The notes beneath the pieces are model-generated. The model was not told the DNA's origin. It saw nothing but the letters and a program-made list of their open reading frames with translations, and searched no databases. Both the position numbers and the translations under genes were made by a program. A stretch of DNA of 64,000 bases, taken from positions 248,001 through 312,000 of the forward strand of contig CAVPWU010000002.1 of NCBI GenBank assembly GCA_963709665.1. The letters run 5' to 3'. The DNA is from DASZIT01 sp963709665. GTDB lineage: Bacteria; Actinomycetota; Acidimicrobiia; Acidimicrobiales; RAAP-2. Positions 62,203 to 64,000 of this stretch are shown in pieces; positions within the stretch are counted from its first letter, which is position 1, and each line of letters starts with the position of its first letter.

Positions 62203-63231
62203 ATGATCCGTCCCAATTCCGGCCCGGGGCCGGTCGCCGGCCCGGGGACGTCGGGGGACGAATTCTCGGTGATCGACCGGCTGCGGCGGCGGTTCGCGCC
62301 GGACGGCGGCCCGGCCGACGGCGAGGTCTGGATCGGCGACGACGCCGCCGTGGTGCGGTCCCCGGCCGCCGGACCGATCCTGCTGGCCACCGACCTGGTG
62401 GTGGCCGGGGTCCACGTCGACCTCGGGCACTGCTCGCCGGCCGACCTGGGCTACAAGGCGGTGATGGTGGCGGTCTCCGACCTGGCCGCCATGGGGGGGC
62501 GCCCCGACCACCTGCTGCTCTCCCTCGCCGCCCCACCCGGAACCGACCTCGACCAGGTGGCCGAGGGGGTGGCGACCGCCGCCACCGCCACCGGCTGCGT
62601 GGTGGTGGGGGGCGACCTGTCCGGCGCACCCACCCTGACCGTCTCGGTGGCGGTGTCCGGCTCGCTCCACGGCCCGACCGAGCCCGGCCCGCTCCTCCGG
62701 TCCGGGGCCCGGAGCGGCGACGCCGTCGTGCTCACCGGTCCGCTCGGGTCCTCGGCCGCCGGGCTCCGCCTCCTCCGGGCCGGCTGGACCGGGCAGCCCG
62801 GCGGGGAGGGGCGGGACCGTGGGGAGGGCGGGATGGGCGACGCCGAGGCCTCGGCGGTCCGCGCCCACCGCCGCCCGTTGGCCCGGCTGGCCGAGGGCGA
62901 GGTGGGCCGCCTGGCCGGGGCCACCGCCGCCATCGACATCTCGGACGGGCTGGCCGCCGACCTCGCCCATCTGGCCACCGCCTCGGGGGTGGGAGTCCGG
63001 CTCGACCACCTGCCGGTGGCCGGCGCCGCCACCCGCCAGGAGGCGGTGGGGGGCGGTGAGGAGTACGAGCTGCTCCTGACCACCGGCGACCCCCACCGGC
63101 TGGCCGCCGCCTTCGCCACCGCCGGGCTGCGGGCGCCGATCCCCATCGGGTGGTGCACCGACCGGCCGGGCCTCCTCGAGCTGGAGGGCGCCCCGCTCCC
63201 GGTCGCCGGCTGGCGGCACTCGTTCCGTTGA
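62203..63231 (+). CDS. thiL: Thiamine-monophosphate kinase
   Basis: About 342 residues from ATG 62,203; ATG 62,161 is in frame and gives 14 more. Phosphorylates thiamine phosphate to the active diphosphate. Seen: DEFSVIDRLRRRFAP, VWIGDDAAVVRSPAAGPILL with GDDAA, TDLVVAGVHVDLGHCSPADL, GYKAVMVAVSDLAAMGGRPD, VVVGGDLSGAPTLTVSVAVS, IDISDGLAADLAHLATASGV and the C-terminal GGEEYELLLTTGDPHRL. The loop GQPGGEGRDRGEGGMGDAEA is a local insertion. The TAGGCA box 7 nt before 62,203 is a poor match. Confidence 0.92.
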   Translation: MIRPNSGPGPVAGPGTSGDEFSVIDRLRRRFAPDGGPADGEVWIGDDAAVVRSPAAGPILLATDLVVAGVHVDLGHCSPADLGYKAVMVAVSDLAAMGGRPDHLLLSLAAPPGTDLDQVAEGVATAATATGCVVVGGDLSGAPTLTVSVAVSGSLHGPTEPGPLLRSGARSGDAVVLTGPLGSSAAGLRLLRAGWTGQPGGEGRDRGEGGMGDAEASAVRAHRRPLARLAEGEVGRLAGATAAIDISDGLAADLAHLATASGVGVRLDHLPVAGAATRQEAVGGGEEYELLLTTGDPHRLAAAFATAGLRAPIPIGWCTDRPGLLELEGAPLPVAGWRHSFR

Positions 63232-63318
63232 CCGGGCCGGGCCGACCCCTGCGGGCCCCGGCCCCCGGGGCGGCCGACTCTCAGCGATTCCACAGGAACC
63301 CCCTTCAGGATTGACGCC

Positions 63319-64000
63319 ATGAGTCCCACCGGCACCCAGACGGATATGGCCCACCGCCGCATCCTGGTGGTCGACGACGAGCCGTCCATCACCGACCTGG
63401 TGGCCATGGCCCTGGGGCTCCACGGGGCGACGGTGGAGGTGGTCCACACCGGGGCCGAGGCCCTGCACGCCGTCAACGAGTTCCGGCCCCACCTGGTGGT
63501 GCTGGACGTCATGCTGCCCGACCTCGACGGCTTCGAGGTGCTGAAGCGGATGGGATGGGACCGGCGCTCACAGGCCACCCCGGTCCTGTTCCTCACCGCC
63601 CGGGGCGAGCTCGACGACCGGCTCCACGGCCTGTCCGCCGGTGGCGACGACTACATGACCAAGCCGTTCAGCGTCGAGGAGATGCTCCTCCGGATCAAGG
63701 CCATCCTCCGGCGGACCGACGGCTACGAGGACGTGGGGAGCCATCTCACCTTCGCCGACCTCACCCTCGACGAGGAGACGCACGAGGTGCACCGGGGCGC
63801 CGCCAGCATCGAGCTCACCCCCACCGAGTTCCGCCTCCTCCACTACCTGATGGTCAACGCCGGGCAGGTCATCTCCAAGTCCCAGATCCGCGACCGCGTC
63901 TGGGACTACAGCTTCGACGGCAAGGTCAACATGGTCGAGGTCTACGTCAGCTACCTCCGGAAGAAGCTCGACGCCCACGGGCCGCCGCTGATCCGCACCG
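63319..64000 (+). CDS. OmpR/PhoB-family response regulator, truncated by the window end
   Basis: 227 residues to the edge. Receiver: RRILVVDDEPSITDLVAMAL, HLVVLDVMLPDLDGFEVLKR with the phosphoacceptor Asp, PVLFLTARGELDDRLHGLSA and DDYMTKPFSVEEMLLRIKAI with the conserved Lys. DNA-binding winged helix: LTFADLTLDEETHEVHRGAA, IELTPTEFRLLHYLMVNAGQ, VWDYSFDGKVNMVEVYVSYL. Only the last wing strand is missing. The partner kinase is probably just outside the window. ATG 63,319, weak CAGGA site. Confidence 0.92.
   Translation, partial: MSPTGTQTDMAHRRILVVDDEPSITDLVAMALGLHGATVEVVHTGAEALHAVNEFRPHLVVLDVMLPDLDGFEVLKRMGWDRRSQATPVLFLTARGELDDRLHGLSAGGDDYMTKPFSVEEMLLRIKAILRRTDGYEDVGSHLTFADLTLDEETHEVHRGAASIELTPTEFRLLHYLMVNAGQVISKSQIRDRVWDYSFDGKVNMVEVYVSYLRKKLDAHGPPLIRT

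Overview
The window is 64 kb of very GC-rich actinobacterial chromosome, most likely from the class Acidimicrobiia or a close relative (inference). Support comes from a mycobacterial-type fused 2-oxoglutarate dehydrogenase (Kgd), a PafB-PafC pair, the F420 enzyme CofC, a GTP-type PEP carboxykinase, an HU protein with a lysine-rich tail, an Rv1264-like adenylate cyclase, many GTG starts, and many start codons sitting 6-7 nt after a TANNNT -10 box (leaderless transcripts). I see no rRNA or tRNA gene, insertion sequence, prophage or CRISPR array.

Layout. 1-466: tail of a TldD/PmbA protein. 502-17,341: a type IV pilus region. On the minus strand are pilT1, pilM, pilN and pilO, with an FmdB-like zinc ribbon, a proline-rich protein, a NarL-type two-component system and the prepilin peptidase; moaC lies on the plus strand. 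On the plus strand pilB, an unusual pilT with an MshEN-like N-terminus, pilC and the prepilin gene pilA follow, closed by a strong UUCG hairpin. 17.5-23.2 kb: a polytopic membrane protein, an acyl-CoA carboxylase carboxyltransferase, CtaG, and pafB-pafC. 23.2-26.0 kb: a convergent relaxase and VirD4-like coupling protein. 26.3-35.5 kb: HU with tail, LmbE-like deacetylase, cofC, gpsA, adenylate cyclase, a GH38 mannosidase and a secreted glycine-rich repeat protein. 35.6-45.2 kb: acyl-CoA synthetase, rnhB, acyl-CoA dehydrogenase, TIGR01777 epimerase, hydrolase, a second HU, and kgd. 45.2-55.1 kb: M20 peptidase, an NYN-S1 putative RNase, fabZ-like, xthA, UvrD-like helicase, hydrolase, membrane-anchored MurF-like ligase, Ddl-like ligase and a PH-domain protein. 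55.0-64.0 kb: galK, a CaiB/BaiF CoA-transferase, an XRE-nucleotidyltransferase pair with its own operator, an Lrp-type RAM domain, an MFS-like transporter, pckG, thiL and a truncated OmpR-type response regulator.

Quality warning. Many genes at 0.5-18.1 kb and 28.9-33.4 kb are split by single-base indels, often in homopolymers, while long genes elsewhere (kgd, 3.7 kb) are intact. I therefore annotate these as single genes with probable assembly frameshifts, not pseudogenes, and internal boundaries there are approximate.

Functional picture. The pilus genes give a full inner-membrane platform (PilM, PilN, PilO, PilC), an assembly motor (PilB), two retraction motors, a pilin and its peptidase. 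MshEN-like domains on PilB and on one PilT suggest nucleotide (cyclic-di-GMP) control. The rest is mostly housekeeping: CoA-thioester and central carbon metabolism, cofactor synthesis, cell wall and DNA repair. The best candidates for new biology are the MshEN-PilT fusion, the isolated relaxase/coupling-protein pair, the XRE-nucleotidyltransferase pair whose operator covers a leaderless promoter, and the NYN/lysine-rich/S1 protein.
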